From NCBI RefSeq assembly GCF_022095615.2, contig NZ_CP155559.1:3779501-3843500 (forward strand): DNA of 64,000 nucleotides, in the 5' to 3' direction. The notes under the pieces were generated by a model. That model had not been told where the DNA came from, made no database searches, and saw only the letters and a program-made list of their open reading frames with translations. This document shows, piece by piece, positions 1 through 9,203 of the stretch (position 1 is the stretch's first letter; each line of letters begins with the position of its first letter). Source of the DNA: Bacillus thuringiensis (lineage in GTDB: Bacteria; Bacillota; Bacilli; Bacillales; Bacillaceae_G). The position numbers were made by a program, and so were the translations under genes.

Positions 1-1
1 C

Positions 2-160
2 ATTGTATATGAAGAATTTGACGTAAAAAAAGACGCTGCTGCACGCAATCGTCTTTTATATGACTATGATTCGTATTCAACTCCAACAGTTGTAATTGAT
101 GGAGAAGTTGTTGCTGGTTTTCAAATTGAAAAATTACAACAGCTACTCAATATTGAATAA
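2..160 (+). CDS. Glutaredoxin/thioredoxin-fold protein, C-terminal part
   Basis: The gene enters from the left edge, so only the last 52 residues are visible. The segment YSTPTVVIDGEVVAGF has the cis-proline (TP) followed by a beta strand and glycine turn typical of glutaredoxin and NrdH-type small redox proteins. The CxxC/CxxS active site would lie upstream of the window. A perfect stem-loop terminator follows directly after the stop. The family is inferred from the C-terminal half only, so the exact member cannot be named. Confidence 0.6.
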   Translation: MVYEEFDVKKDAAARNRLLYDYDSYSTPTVVIDGEVVAGFQIEKLQQLLNIE

Positions 161-190
161 GAATAGGTAGAGACCTATTCTTATTTTTAT
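161..190 (+). terminator. Rho-independent terminator of the glutaredoxin-like gene
   Basis: An 8-bp perfect stem GAATAGGT/ACCTATTC (161-168 with 173-180) and a 4-nt loop are followed by TTATTTTTAT. Confidence 0.85.
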
Positions 191-253
191 CCCGCTATTT
201 GTGGGCTATTACTCAGTGGGAGATGAACACCCCTCACCGAGTAAAGTGTCACT

Positions 254-742
254 TTATAATTGTTGTAATCTTTTTATTTCAGTTAAAAGTTCTTGACTTT
301 CATGATATCCGGCCAATTTCCATTTCCCTTGATCTCTTTGCAATGTTACAATTTGATATTGTCCACTTTTTGCCCGCTCATATACATATAAAATTTTATG
401 CTCTTCATCATATGACATTTTCGTTTCTGAATGAAAAGAAAACGGCGCTTCTTTTGCTGGAAGTAAATATTCACCACTTTGTTTATCACTTCTACTATTT
501 TCATCTGTAAATACTTGAAGGAAATTCTCTGTAAAATATGGTGATAACGTTTCTATCATCTTATTCATCGGCAAATGCTTCCCACGAATTGAAAATTGGG
601 TTTCATAGCCCTTTTGTATCGTTGTAAACACTTCTTTCCGATCGACTTTCACTTCCTCTTTTCCTAAAACAGTTGTGACACTATAACCAACTAGAAAGGC
701 AACGCATACAAATAGAACTAACCATATTCCATATTTCCTCAT
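254..742 (-). CDS. Membrane-anchored hypothetical protein, 162 aa
   Basis: The product starts with a short basic segment and one hydrophobic helix (about residues 5-26, with no lipobox cysteine). The rest is an extracellular alpha/beta domain rich in charged residues, with a segment LPMNKMIETLSPYFTENFLQVF that resembles small NTF2-like or DUF3993-type Bacillus proteins; I am not certain of that family. A good ribosome site (AAGGAAGGTG) precedes the ATG. It is a single gene, with an imperfect stem-loop after its stop near 210-240. No function can be assigned. Confidence 0.7.
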   Translation of the reverse strand: MRKYGIWLVLFVCVAFLVGYSVTTVLGKEEVKVDRKEVFTTIQKGYETQFSIRGKHLPMNKMIETLSPYFTENFLQVFTDENSRSDKQSGEYLLPAKEAPFSFHSETKMSYDEEHKILYVYERAKSGQYQIVTLQRDQGKWKLAGYHESQELLTEIKRLQQL

Positions 743-894
743 TTTTTCACCTTCCTTTTAAGAGAACTTGTCTTTGTAGTATTCATTGTAACAATGATTA
801 TGCAAAGAAAGGGCTGGTTTCGTTCGTAAAATCTTTACAACGATAGACAGCATTTTCATCACCATTTTCACTATTACCAATTTATGATAAAAAC

Positions 895-926
895 AAACAA
901 AAAATGCACGAATCTCTTCGTGCATT
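895..926 (-). terminator. Terminator of the ykuI-like gene
   Basis: Read on the minus strand, AATGCACGAA pairs with TTCGTGCATT across a 4-nt loop, followed by TTTTTGTTTG. Confidence 0.85.
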
Positions 927-2142
927 AAAATAAAACATCTTCTTCATATAAATATTCATACGATAAATCTATAAATAAAAAGTTTTCATCATCAATTGGG
1001 AAAGAAAATGTTCGTACCATCTCACCGGTTTCAATATCAGCATATAAATCTGAAAGTCTTGCCTTATTCTCAAAACGCATTTTCATAATATTTTCTAGAA
1101 AATACGGACGCCAACTCCAGTTCTTCATATAATACTCAGGCATCACAATCCATTCCCCATCTTTTTTCATAACGTTTCCTGATTGCTGGAAACCATCTTC
1201 GTTACAAATAAATATGCGGAAACTATACTGTGATACACTTTGGCTAAATTGTAATAACCAATCATTTATATCTTCATTCTTCTTCTGTTTGGCTAGAACA
1301 TCACCAATTCGATCACGTAACATTTCGGTTAAATTATAAATTTTTTGTAATTTCTTCTTTTCATGTTGAATAAATTGATGACACTCATTACCAAGTCGTT
1401 CTTTCAAAACGTTCGTTTCAATAAAATCAGGTAAGCACTCTTTCAAATAATTCCCTTGATAATATCTACCACCGTTTTTCCAAGCATATTGTAGTTGATA
1501 AAAAGCATCTATTTCTTCATATAACAATGTCGCACCAATTCTTCTAGCAAGTAATGATAAAGAATATAAAATATCTTGATAAGATTGTAAAAGTGCAGTT
1601 TGTCTTAAGTTTGTTAAATCTACTTTTAAAATATCTGGTGCTAACACGCTAATACGTTCTAAATTACTTGTACCCGTTCCGACTTTATTAATCGAAATTT
1701 GAATACCATATGTACGATAATACATAAGCAAATGATTAAATTGCTCTATATCTTCTTTACACTCATGCTCTGTAATTTCTAAAACAATGTGTTTCAAATT
1801 TAAACCTTGCTCTTCATACATCAATAAAAGTTGAAGTAAACTTTCATCATCATCGTTCATTAATACGTTAGCATTCCGATGGATAAATAATAATAGTTTT
1901 TGATCACTTTCTAAATAACGATTTAAAGCTTTTTCTACTATAATGTTATCCGCTTCCAGTTGAAACTCACTTGGAATAGAATCATCATGAAAGAAAGAAG
2001 CTAAACTTTGTATGCCCTCTTCTGTTTGAATACGTCCTACTACTTCATATCCAATTACAGTATGCTCATCAGCACTAAAAATAGCTTGATAATAAGGAAG
2101 GACTTTATCCAAGTTACTCATTACATCTAATGCATCTATCAA
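925..2142 (-). CDS. ykuI: YkuI-type degenerate EAL-domain c-di-GMP-binding protein
   Basis: At 405 aa it matches B. subtilis YkuI along its whole length: an EAL barrel (about 1-240), a helical linker, and a C-terminal PAS/GAF-like domain (about 265-405) with the YkuI-typical ending PEYYMKNWSWRPYFLENI. YkuI binds cyclic di-GMP but is known as a poor or inactive phosphodiesterase. Here the signature EAL is EVVGR (E33), Glu122 is kept in LEITEHE, and the metal-binding aspartate is lost: the usual DD/DN appears as INKVG, with Asn152. It is therefore probably a c-di-GMP receptor without hydrolysis. Its neighbours fadH and ykuE are also neighbours in B. subtilis. Confidence 0.9.
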   Translation of the reverse strand: MIDALDVMSNLDKVLPYYQAIFSADEHTVIGYEVVGRIQTEEGIQSLASFFHDDSIPSEFQLEADNIIVEKALNRYLESDQKLLLFIHRNANVLMNDDDESLLQLLLMYEEQGLNLKHIVLEITEHECKEDIEQFNHLLMYYRTYGIQISINKVGTGTSNLERISVLAPDILKVDLTNLRQTALLQSYQDILYSLSLLARRIGATLLYEEIDAFYQLQYAWKNGGRYYQGNYLKECLPDFIETNVLKERLGNECHQFIQHEKKKLQKIYNLTEMLRDRIGDVLAKQKKNEDINDWLLQFSQSVSQYSFRIFICNEDGFQQSGNVMKKDGEWIVMPEYYMKNWSWRPYFLENIMKMRFENKARLSDLYADIETGEMVRTFSFPIDDENFLFIDLSYEYLYEEDVLF

Positions 2143-2189
2143 CGTGCTTCCCTCCCTTTACTTTTCAAAAATTATAACATGATATTTAC

Positions 2190-2231
2190 GGAAAAATAAT
2201 AAAAAATCCCTTCAGTTTTCCTGAAGGGATT
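2190..2231 (-). terminator. Second, downstream terminator hairpin
   Basis: On the minus strand an 11-bp stem AATCCCTTCAG/CTGAAGGGATT is followed by TTTTTTATTATTTTT. It is the second of two terminators in tandem after fadH, just before the ykuI gene. Confidence 0.75.
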
Positions 2232-2273
2232 AGAGGGGTAAAATGCTAAGGGGAATTAGCAATTCTACTATGA

Positions 2274-2314
2274 AGAAAAAAGAGGTCTTAAATATAACGT
2301 ATATATGACCTCTT
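2274..2314 (-). terminator. fadH terminator
   Basis: On the minus strand AAGAGGTC (2314-2307) pairs with GACCTCTT (2287-2280), followed by a T-rich tail. It lies about 85 nt after the fadH stop. Confidence 0.7.
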
Positions 2315-2397
2315 GTAAACACCTTTCTTTCATATGTCACAATTCCGTCACATTTAACCGTAAAAAAACGAATCGAACATTCATTTTCTCATCCCTT

Positions 2398-3162
2398 TTA
2401 AAATGGATATTGATGTAAATGTTGTCCTCCATCCATTGTCATGCAAGTCCCATTTATGTACGCAGCTTCATCTGAACATAAATAATAAGCTAGACCTGCG
2501 ATTTCTTCTGGCGTACCTAGCCTTCCAAGCGGAACACTTTGTATCGTACGCTTAGCCATTTCTTCTGAAATCCATAATTTATCAGCACCGCCCGTACGTT
2601 CAATTGGTCCTGGTGCGATAGCGTTAACTCGTATTCCATATTTACGTCCCCACTCAACAGCAAGAGTTTTTGTCATCGCTAATACACCGGCTTTAGCTGC
2701 TGCCGAATGGATAACCCCTGGGCCTGCATCCCATGCATATGTTGCTACCATGTTAATGATATTCCCTTTTATACCTTTTTCAATCCAATATTTTCCGACA
2801 GCATGGCTACAGTAAAATGTACCGTTTAACACAATATTAATGACTGAATTCCAGCCATTCACGGATAAATCTTCTGCCGGACAAATAAAGTTTCCAGCTG
2901 CATTATTTATTAAAACATCAATTCGACCAAACTTCTCATCAATCTGTTCAATCATTTTCTGAATATCATCCGTATTCCTTACATCCATTTGTACAGGTAA
3001 TACTTGCCCTGGAAATTGTTCAATTTCCAACTTTGTTTCCTCTAGTTTTTCCTTTGTACGTCCTGTAATAACAACTCGTGCCCCTTCTTTTGCAAAACGA
3101 GTCGCCATTCCTTTTCCCATTCCACTTGATCCACCTGTTATAATAACTACCTTCTCTTTCAC
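2398..3162 (-). CDS. fadH: 2,4-dienoyl-CoA reductase (SDR family)
   Basis: It is a short-chain dehydrogenase of 254 aa, the length of B. subtilis FadH (YkuF). It has the Rossmann motif TGGSSGMG near residue 9, NNAAG near 86, and HSAAAK where classical SDRs have YxxxK. Loss of that tyrosine is typical of the dienoyl-CoA reductase branch, which reduces 2,4-dienoyl-CoA with NADPH so that unsaturated fatty acids can enter beta-oxidation. A GTG start at 3162 is chosen because GGAGGGG sits 6 nt upstream; the TTG and ATG further upstream overlap or abut that ribosome site. Adjacency to ykuE and ykuI supports the name. Confidence 0.88.
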   Translation of the reverse strand: MKEKVVIITGGSSGMGKGMATRFAKEGARVVITGRTKEKLEETKLEIEQFPGQVLPVQMDVRNTDDIQKMIEQIDEKFGRIDVLINNAAGNFICPAEDLSVNGWNSVINIVLNGTFYCSHAVGKYWIEKGIKGNIINMVATYAWDAGPGVIHSAAAKAGVLAMTKTLAVEWGRKYGIRVNAIAPGPIERTGGADKLWISEEMAKRTIQSVPLGRLGTPEEIAGLAYYLCSDEAAYINGTCMTMDGGQHLHQYPF

Positions 3163-3406
3163 ATACATCCCCTCCAAAAAAATGAATACACATTCATTTT
3201 ATCACTTTATTTAATAGAAATCTTTATATTTTTAAACTTTTCTGATATTTTAACGTAAAGAGGTTTCTTTTTATTCGTTTTTTTCGTAATCTATACTACT
3301 TTTTATTATTTAAAATATATTTTAAATAAACTGAAAGGAGATTTGAGTAACCTATAATTGTAACGAACACATGTGATATAAGTCAAATAGGTATACTCAT
3401 ATTTTT

Positions 3407-4264
3407 ATGAAGAAAATTACTAGAAGAGATTTTTTAAAAGTTGGCATGCGCACTTGTCTATATTCATTTATAACCACTAGCATCGGATACTATTACGCTA
3501 AATATATTGAGCCTCATTTACTCTCTTTTACAGAGCATACACTTACATCACAACTCATACCAAAAAGTTTTCATGGTATGAAGATTCTTCAATTTAGTGA
3601 TTTACATCTCGGATACTATTTCTCTCTCCAACATTTATCTCAAATCGTTTCTAAAATTAATGCTGTAAAACCCGACATTGTTCTTTTTACTGGTGATCTC
3701 ATTGATAATTATCAAACATATACTGACACTCCTTTCGTTTCATCCATTTTAAAAAATATACAAGCACCCTTCGGTAAATTTTCTATTTATGGTAACCATG
3801 ATCACGGCGGATATGGAACGGAATACTACGAACACATCATGCGCGAATCCGGATTTGAACTATTATTAAATAGCGAAAAGAGAATTCGTCTACTGGATAA
3901 TAGTGAAATTTCAATTTTCGGTCTTGATGATATACTACTAGGCAAACCCAAAATAGACGAGACACTACAGTACGCGAGGCAAAACACTTATAATATTGTT
4001 CTTGTTCACGAGCCAGATATTGCACCCAAAATTGCTAAATATCCTGTTAACTTACAACTTTCTGGTCACAGCCATGGCGGACAAGTACAAATTCCTTTTG
4101 TAGGCGCTATTATTACCCCATCACTTGCTAAAAACTATGTTGAAGGCTTCTATACGATTCAAGACTTAGCTCTCTATGTCAATCGAGGCCTTGGAAGAAC
4201 ACGTGTCCCATTCCGATTTATGTCAAAACCTGAAATTACGATTTTCACGCTCCAACATTCGTAA
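3407..4264 (+). CDS. ykuE: Tat-exported metallophosphoesterase YkuE
   Basis: The 285-aa protein opens with a twin-arginine motif (TRRDFLK) and a hydrophobic stretch, as in B. subtilis YkuE, a known Tat substrate held at the cell wall. The calcineurin-type metal ligands are complete: FSDLHLG, GDLIDN, GNHDHGG and GHSHGGQ. The family is a dinuclear metal phosphoesterase of unclear natural substrate. An in-frame TGA at 3374 rules out a longer start. There is no clear ribosome site before the ATG; the good AAAGGAG at about 3335 is far too distant. Confidence 0.9.
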   Translation: MKKITRRDFLKVGMRTCLYSFITTSIGYYYAKYIEPHLLSFTEHTLTSQLIPKSFHGMKILQFSDLHLGYYFSLQHLSQIVSKINAVKPDIVLFTGDLIDNYQTYTDTPFVSSILKNIQAPFGKFSIYGNHDHGGYGTEYYEHIMRESGFELLLNSEKRIRLLDNSEISIFGLDDILLGKPKIDETLQYARQNTYNIVLVHEPDIAPKIAKYPVNLQLSGHSHGGQVQIPFVGAIITPSLAKNYVEGFYTIQDLALYVNRGLGRTRVPFRFMSKPEITIFTLQHS

Positions 4265-4361
4265 TAATTCGCCTATTTTCTTACATATCCTTTCTTGTAC
4301 GCGCTCATCCATGTTTCATTTACCATATGATAAAAGTGAGTCCAATAAAGGAGGTTTGTTC

Positions 4362-4598
4362 ATGTACCCATATTATCAACCAATCCCAGTCCGCTCAGCA
4401 CCTATTGGTCCAGTAGGCGACTCACGCTTCTTTCCGTTTTTTGGCGTTCCATTTCTAGCTGGCATTGCTGGTGGACTGCTCGGCGGAGCATTAGCTTTCG
4501 GTCCTAGACCGTATTACCCACCATATCCACCACCTTTCCCACCGCCAACACCTTATCCTTGTTATGGTGGACCTTGTCAACAACCATACTATTATTAA
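4362..4598 (+). CDS. Pro/Tyr-rich small protein with glycine hydrophobic core
   Basis: The 78-aa product begins MYPYYQPIPVR. It has a hydrophobic, glycine-rich middle (about 27-47, GVPFLAGIAGGLLGG) and a tail made almost wholly of Pro, Tyr and Gly with two cysteines (PCYGGPCQQPYYY). The start at 4362 follows AAAGGAGG at the right spacing. Proline/tyrosine tails of this kind occur in Bacillus spore-coat and envelope proteins, but I do not recognise the family. A long bidirectional terminator follows. Confidence 0.75.
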   Translation: MYPYYQPIPVRSAPIGPVGDSRFFPFFGVPFLAGIAGGLLGGALAFGPRPYYPPYPPPFPPPTPYPCYGGPCQQPYYY

Positions 4599-4719
4599 TG
4601 TACCGTACAATTCTATCAATGTTATTCCCTCTCTTAACCGTTTCATGATCCATTAGCATGCTTACAATAAAAACTATTCTCTCTACGCATTCTTTTAATT
4701 AAAGAACGTATAATAAGTA

Positions 4720-4771
4720 GAGAACAAAGTAAAAAAACCTCTTAAAAAAGAGGTTTTTTTACTTTGTTCTC
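4720..4771. terminator. Bidirectional terminator with a 24-bp perfect stem
   Basis: Arms 4720-4743 and 4748-4771 are perfectly complementary around a 4-nt loop. The inner part AACCTCTT/AAGAGGTT is flanked by A7 and T7 runs, so it can end transcripts from both sides (the 78-aa gene and ppk). Confidence 0.85.
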
Positions 4772-4772
4772 A

Positions 4773-6890
4773 TTATTCAGCATCCGTGTTTTGATACGCC
4801 ATCTTAAACAACTTCACTTGGCTATCAATTTCTTCTGTACTACTATTAATAACGTAATAATAGTCACCGGTTTTATTTTGTTCACGCGTTTTCACATTAT
4901 CAGCTAATGTTAGCTGTAAAATCGCCTTAATTCTCGCCTTCATTTCAATATCTAATATCGGGAAAGATATTTCTACTCGCTTTTCCATATTTCGCGTCAT
5001 CCAATCAGCCGAAGATAAATATATCTTTTCCTCTCCATTATGATGGAAATAATAAATTCGGCTATGTTCTAAATATCTCCCGACAACACTAACTACCCGA
5101 ATATTTTCACTTACACTTGGAATACCAGGCCGTAGGCAACATGTTCCTCGAACGATGAGCTCTACCTTTACTCCAGCTTGTGATGCTTCATACATTTTTT
5201 TTATTAATGGTTTATCTGTTAATGAATTCATCTTAGCAATAATATATCCATTTCCATATTGCCTATGATAACGGATTTCTTCATCTATTAAATCCATAAA
5301 TTGCTCTCTTATATCAAATGGCGCAACCGATAAATGATGAAAATGTGGCTTTGTTGTATAACCACTCAAATAATTAAAGAAATTTGTTGCATCGACCCCG
5401 AAGTCTTTTCGTGATGTAATATACCCAAAATCAGTATATAACTTTGCTGTTGCGTCATTATAATTTCCAGTCCCAAGATGTACGAACCTTTCAATTTTTC
5501 CGTTTTTTCTTCTTACAACTAGCGTAATTTTACTATGTGTTTTCAAATGACTTACACCGTAAATAACGTGACAGCCTGCCTTTTCTAATTCTTTAGCCCA
5601 ATGCACATTATTTTCTTCATCAAATCTTGCCTTTAACTCAACTAATACCGTCACTTGCTTTCCTTTTTCAGCCGCTACTTTTAGCGCCTGAATAATCGGC
5701 GAATCCCCACTTACTCGATATAATGTTTGTTTGATCGCAAGTACATTCGGATCGTCTGCCGCATCACGGACAAAATCAACTACCGGCTGAAATGATTCAA
5801 AGGGATGATGTAATAAAATATCATGCTCAATTGCTTTTTCAAATACATCTTCCGCATCCCCTAAGTCTTGAGGCCGTTGCGGAATAAGAGCCGGATATAC
5901 TAGATGTTCATATAAAGGAGCTAGTTTTTTATATAAAGAAAATAAACATGTTAAATCTAGCGGTCCATCCATTATATACACATCTTCATCTTTTACTTCC
6001 AACACCTCATATAATAATGCTAATACTCTTTCATCAATATGCTCTTTGCCAACTTCTAAACGTACAGCAGCTCCCCACTTACGCTTCTTTAATTCTTTTT
6101 CAATTACCTTTAATAAATCCCTCGCACCTTCTTCATGAATTGTTAAATCCGCATTACGTGTAATACGGAAACGAGTAACAGATGATACATTATATCCTGT
6201 AAATAATTTATGAGTAAAACCACTAATTACATCTTCTAATAAAATAAATTTATGCTTTTGCCCTTCACTCGGTAAAAATATGAAACGTTCGAGTAATGAA
6301 GGAACTTGTACAATTCCTAACTTCGTACGGTTTTCTTCCTCCACTTGTTTCTCATCATATAAAAGAGTAGCTAAATTCAAACTTTTATTTAATAACATTG
6401 GAAATGGACGGTATGCATCGATAGCTACAGGTGTTAAGACTGGGAAAATTTGCTCATCAAAATACTCTTCTATAAATTCTCTCTGTTCTTTCGTCAAATC
6501 GTGGAATGTTAAACGCTCAATTCCCTCTAGCTCTAGCGCTGGCAACACATAATTTTTAAACGTATTATATTGTACAGTCATTAATTCATGGGCCTTTATC
6601 GCAATTTTATTTAATTGCTTTTTTGGTGTTAAGCCAGCCTTATTTTCTGGTTGGTTAAACCCAGCACTCACTTGATCCTTCAATCCTGCCACGCGTACCA
6701 TAAAGAATTCATCTAAATTTGAGCTGAAAATGCTAATAAACTTTAATCTTTCCAAGAGCGGATTCGTTTCATCCTGTGCTTCTTGTAGTACACGTTCATT
6801 AAATGCTAACCAACTTAATTCTCGATTATTGTAATAAGCTGTATCATTTAAATTTACTATATTCCCCTTCAACATTTCCATCCTCTTCAC
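4773..6890 (-). CDS. ppk: Polyphosphate kinase 1
   Basis: The full-length PPK1 (705 aa) has the N-terminal domain, the PHP-like head and two PLD-type catalytic domains. It reversibly makes polyphosphate from ATP through a phosphohistidine. The two conserved histidines are in KTHSK (H452) and VHLGTGN (H471). The NNRELSWLAFN and SNLDEFFMVRVAGL motifs near the N terminus are diagnostic. A GTG start at 6890 is given; ATG at 6875 also has a usable AGAGG site. It lies 98 nt downstream of ppx on the same strand, so the pair probably forms an operon for polyphosphate turnover. Confidence 0.95.
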   Translation of the reverse strand: MKRMEMLKGNIVNLNDTAYYNNRELSWLAFNERVLQEAQDETNPLLERLKFISIFSSNLDEFFMVRVAGLKDQVSAGFNQPENKAGLTPKKQLNKIAIKAHELMTVQYNTFKNYVLPALELEGIERLTFHDLTKEQREFIEEYFDEQIFPVLTPVAIDAYRPFPMLLNKSLNLATLLYDEKQVEEENRTKLGIVQVPSLLERFIFLPSEGQKHKFILLEDVISGFTHKLFTGYNVSSVTRFRITRNADLTIHEEGARDLLKVIEKELKKRKWGAAVRLEVGKEHIDERVLALLYEVLEVKDEDVYIMDGPLDLTCLFSLYKKLAPLYEHLVYPALIPQRPQDLGDAEDVFEKAIEHDILLHHPFESFQPVVDFVRDAADDPNVLAIKQTLYRVSGDSPIIQALKVAAEKGKQVTVLVELKARFDEENNVHWAKELEKAGCHVIYGVSHLKTHSKITLVVRRKNGKIERFVHLGTGNYNDATAKLYTDFGYITSRKDFGVDATNFFNYLSGYTTKPHFHHLSVAPFDIREQFMDLIDEEIRYHRQYGNGYIIAKMNSLTDKPLIKKMYEASQAGVKVELIVRGTCCLRPGIPSVSENIRVVSVVGRYLEHSRIYYFHHNGEEKIYLSSADWMTRNMEKRVEISFPILDIEMKARIKAILQLTLADNVKTREQNKTGDYYYVINSSTEEIDSQVKLFKMAYQNTDAE

Positions 6891-6988
6891 ACTTCCCTTG
6901 AAACTTTTTTACTATAATTTAGTTACTTTTATTTTAGCAAATTACAATATTCCAAAGTGTTAATTTTTTGTAAAGACATCCGTACAAC

Positions 6989-8536
6989 TTAACGTTTTGA
7001 TTCAAAGGATAAATGAATAGTCGTTTTCAATACTCTTTCTAACTGTTTTTTTTGTTTTTCAGCTTGCACTTTTTCCGCTAATGCCGATTGCTCACATACA
7101 ATTTTAAATGTTAACCCTTCTTTACTTTCTGTTATAGATATCGATTCAACAAGCGATCTTTGTCTTATATTTAGAGCTGCTGAAAATTGTAAAACAGCTC
7201 CTAATAGACGGATTTTTTTTTGTTCATTTTTATCGAACCATCCTTCAAATGGGGACAAGTGTTGTTTGAATAACATTTTTGATTTATAAGACGCAATAAG
7301 CGCTAATCTAACTCGCTCTTTATGCATCATCCCATCAATTGTTTTATTCGCTAATAAATAAAACGTATGTAAGCGGCTCGCTTCTTCATCTATATACTTA
7401 CCTATATTAAATACTTTCGCCGCTTGATGGAATACTTCCCAGTCTTTTGCTGACATAGAAATTAGCCCTGTTTCCTCAAGCTGTTGACAAATCAATCTTC
7501 CATGTTTAATAAGCTGAATTACAAATTCCATATCCATTTCATATTCATGTGATAATAAATGTAAACTTTCTTCGACTACGTTCGGATAATATGAAATCCC
7601 CAAGTCTTTTGTCAACTCTTCATAGAAAACACCTTCTCGTAACCCTTTTCTACTTAATACAAATGCTGGTGCCTCTATAACATTAACAAGCGTATGAAAA
7701 ACTTCGACTGCTGGAATAATTGTATCTGCTCGATCTTTTGCCAACCCTTCCATTTTTTGAAGTTCTATGAACGACAATACTTCCAATTCTTCTTTCACAT
7801 TTTTAATATCTTCTTCTTTCATTTTATATAAATGTACCCCTGCTATAGGATAACAAATTAAATTTTGATGGATTTTCACTAAATTCCTCGCACTACCACC
7901 AATTGCAATAAGAGGCAATTTCTTATCAATTAACCATGGTAATGTTCGAAATTGATATTCTAAGTACGTTTGAATCTTTTCCAACTCGTCTTCAGTAGGT
8001 ATATCCTCTTTGATAAATTGTTGCTTTAAAGAAAGTGCTCCAAAAGGAAAGCTACGATACTCTAATATCTCTCTATTTCGAAAGTATGTTACTTCCGTAC
8101 TTCCTCCACCAATATCTACTGTAATTCCTTCAGAGAACGAAGTTGAATTCATAACTGCTAAATAGCCGTAACGTGCCTCCTCATATTCTGATAATACTCT
8201 AAGAGTAAAGTCTGTTTGTCCTTCAACAAGTTTTTTAATTGCCACTTGATTCTCAGCCTGTCTAATTGTTGCTGTTGCAACACAAAGTACATGATGCAAC
8301 TGGTGGAATCGTGTACTTTCCTGAAATTGAAATAATGTTTGTAACAATACCTCTATTCCTTCTTCAATCAACACACCATCAATTAAATAATTCCTTAACC
8401 GAGCAACTACTTTCGTATTTTCAACCTCCTTATAAAAACCTCCATTTTGCTTTTCATAAATAACTAAACGCATTGTATTAGATCCAATATCTATAATGGC
8501 ATATTGCTGTTTTAATATTTCTTTCAAACTTCTCAC
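6989..8536 (-). CDS. ppx: Exopolyphosphatase, Ppx/GppA family
   Basis: At 515 aa it has the actin-like ATPase fold of Ppx/GppA: phosphate-1 loop AIIDIGSNTMRLVIY near the N terminus, VDIGGGSTEVTYF (about 160-175), and IAIGGSARNL. The C-terminal third resembles an HD-like helical domain. It removes terminal phosphates from polyphosphate or hydrolyses pppGpp. The start is taken as GTG at 8536 behind GAAAGA; TTG at 8527 is an alternative. It is divergent from ykyB and upstream of ppk, so the two genes set polyphosphate level. Confidence 0.9.
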   Translation of the reverse strand: MRSLKEILKQQYAIIDIGSNTMRLVIYEKQNGGFYKEVENTKVVARLRNYLIDGVLIEEGIEVLLQTLFQFQESTRFHQLHHVLCVATATIRQAENQVAIKKLVEGQTDFTLRVLSEYEEARYGYLAVMNSTSFSEGITVDIGGGSTEVTYFRNREILEYRSFPFGALSLKQQFIKEDIPTEDELEKIQTYLEYQFRTLPWLIDKKLPLIAIGGSARNLVKIHQNLICYPIAGVHLYKMKEEDIKNVKEELEVLSFIELQKMEGLAKDRADTIIPAVEVFHTLVNVIEAPAFVLSRKGLREGVFYEELTKDLGISYYPNVVEESLHLLSHEYEMDMEFVIQLIKHGRLICQQLEETGLISMSAKDWEVFHQAAKVFNIGKYIDEEASRLHTFYLLANKTIDGMMHKERVRLALIASYKSKMLFKQHLSPFEGWFDKNEQKKIRLLGAVLQFSAALNIRQRSLVESISITESKEGLTFKIVCEQSALAEKVQAEKQKKQLERVLKTTIHLSFESKR

Positions 8537-8669
8537 TCTTTCATTATCAAATTTCTAAAGCACATTCTATTACTATTATACAAAATAGTTGTTTTTTGTA
8601 ACAATATTGCTTTAATATTGAAAATATATACAATCACTTTTTGCATATAATAAAAACCTCTTTTATTTA

Positions 8670-8678
8670 TGTTATAAT
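8670..8678 (+). promoter_or_regulatory. Extended -10 promoter of ykyB
   Basis: TGTTATAAT is a perfect extended -10 element about 20 nt before the ribosome site. No good -35 is visible, as often with extended -10 promoters. Confidence 0.5.
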
Positions 8679-8704
8679 AATAAAAAATTGAAAGGAGATT
8701 CCAT

Positions 8705-9163
8705 ATGAAACCTTCACAACCACAATCTCAATTACAAAACCAACATTCTATTAATCGACTAGCTCAATCTATTTTCGTTGTGAATCGTCATGCTAAAGCT
8801 GCAACTAATCCGAAGTATTTATACTGGTTAAAAAAGACGGCTTTAGAACGCTTAATTGCTGAAAAAAAAGCTATTAAAGAAGGATTACATTTTTCTAGAA
8901 ATCCACGTTTTAGCCAACAACAATCTGATGTTCTTATACGTTTAGGTGATTATTTTTTCCATATTCCTCCTACCAAAGAAGATTTTCGAATCCTACCACA
9001 TCTTGGTCATCTTGAATCCTCCTATCGAAATCCGAAAACAACCTTATCTTTAACAGTAGCAAAAAAAACACTTCAAGATTATATTGGTCCTGAAGCACTG
9101 AAACAAGAAAAAAAATTAAGTGAACCTGTCCCATGGTATAGTCGTACTTATACAAAAAAATAA
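8705..9163 (+). CDS. ykyB: YkyB family protein
   Basis: The 152-aa basic soluble protein matches B. subtilis YkyB in length and in segments such as INRLAQSIFVVNRHAKAA and PKYLYWLKK. YkyB is a conserved Bacillus protein of unknown function encoded near ykuC and ykuD, which fits the ykuE/fadH/ykuI synteny here. AAAGGAG precedes the ATG. It has no signal peptide or membrane segment. Its stop codon lies within a strong convergent terminator shared with the lipoprotein gene. Confidence 0.85.
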   Translation: MKPSQPQSQLQNQHSINRLAQSIFVVNRHAKAATNPKYLYWLKKTALERLIAEKKAIKEGLHFSRNPRFSQQQSDVLIRLGDYFFHIPPTKEDFRILPHLGHLESSYRNPKTTLSLTVAKKTLQDYIGPEALKQEKKLSEPVPWYSRTYTKK

Positions 9164-9203
9164 AACAGTTTGGCCAATTGATAGGCCAAACTGTTTTATT
9201 TTT
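9162..9203. terminator. Convergent terminator between ykyB and the YkyA-like gene
   Basis: A 14-bp perfect stem (9162-9175 with 9184-9197, AAAACAGTTTGGCC/GGCCAAACTGTTTT) with an 8-nt loop is followed by ATTTTTTC. It overlaps the 3' ends of both flanking genes. Confidence 0.9.

Noticed and set aside
210..240. Imperfect hairpin CTCAGTGGGAG.../...CCCTCACCGAG after the 162-aa gene
   Set aside because: It has two mismatches and no T-run, so it is not called as a terminator. It might be a dispersed repeat but I saw no second copy.
2270..2345. Possible 19-aa leader peptide (MKERCLQEVIYTLYLRPLFSS-like) over the fadH terminator
   Set aside because: There is no Shine-Dalgarno and no run of regulatory codons. 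It is explained by the terminator stem sequence.
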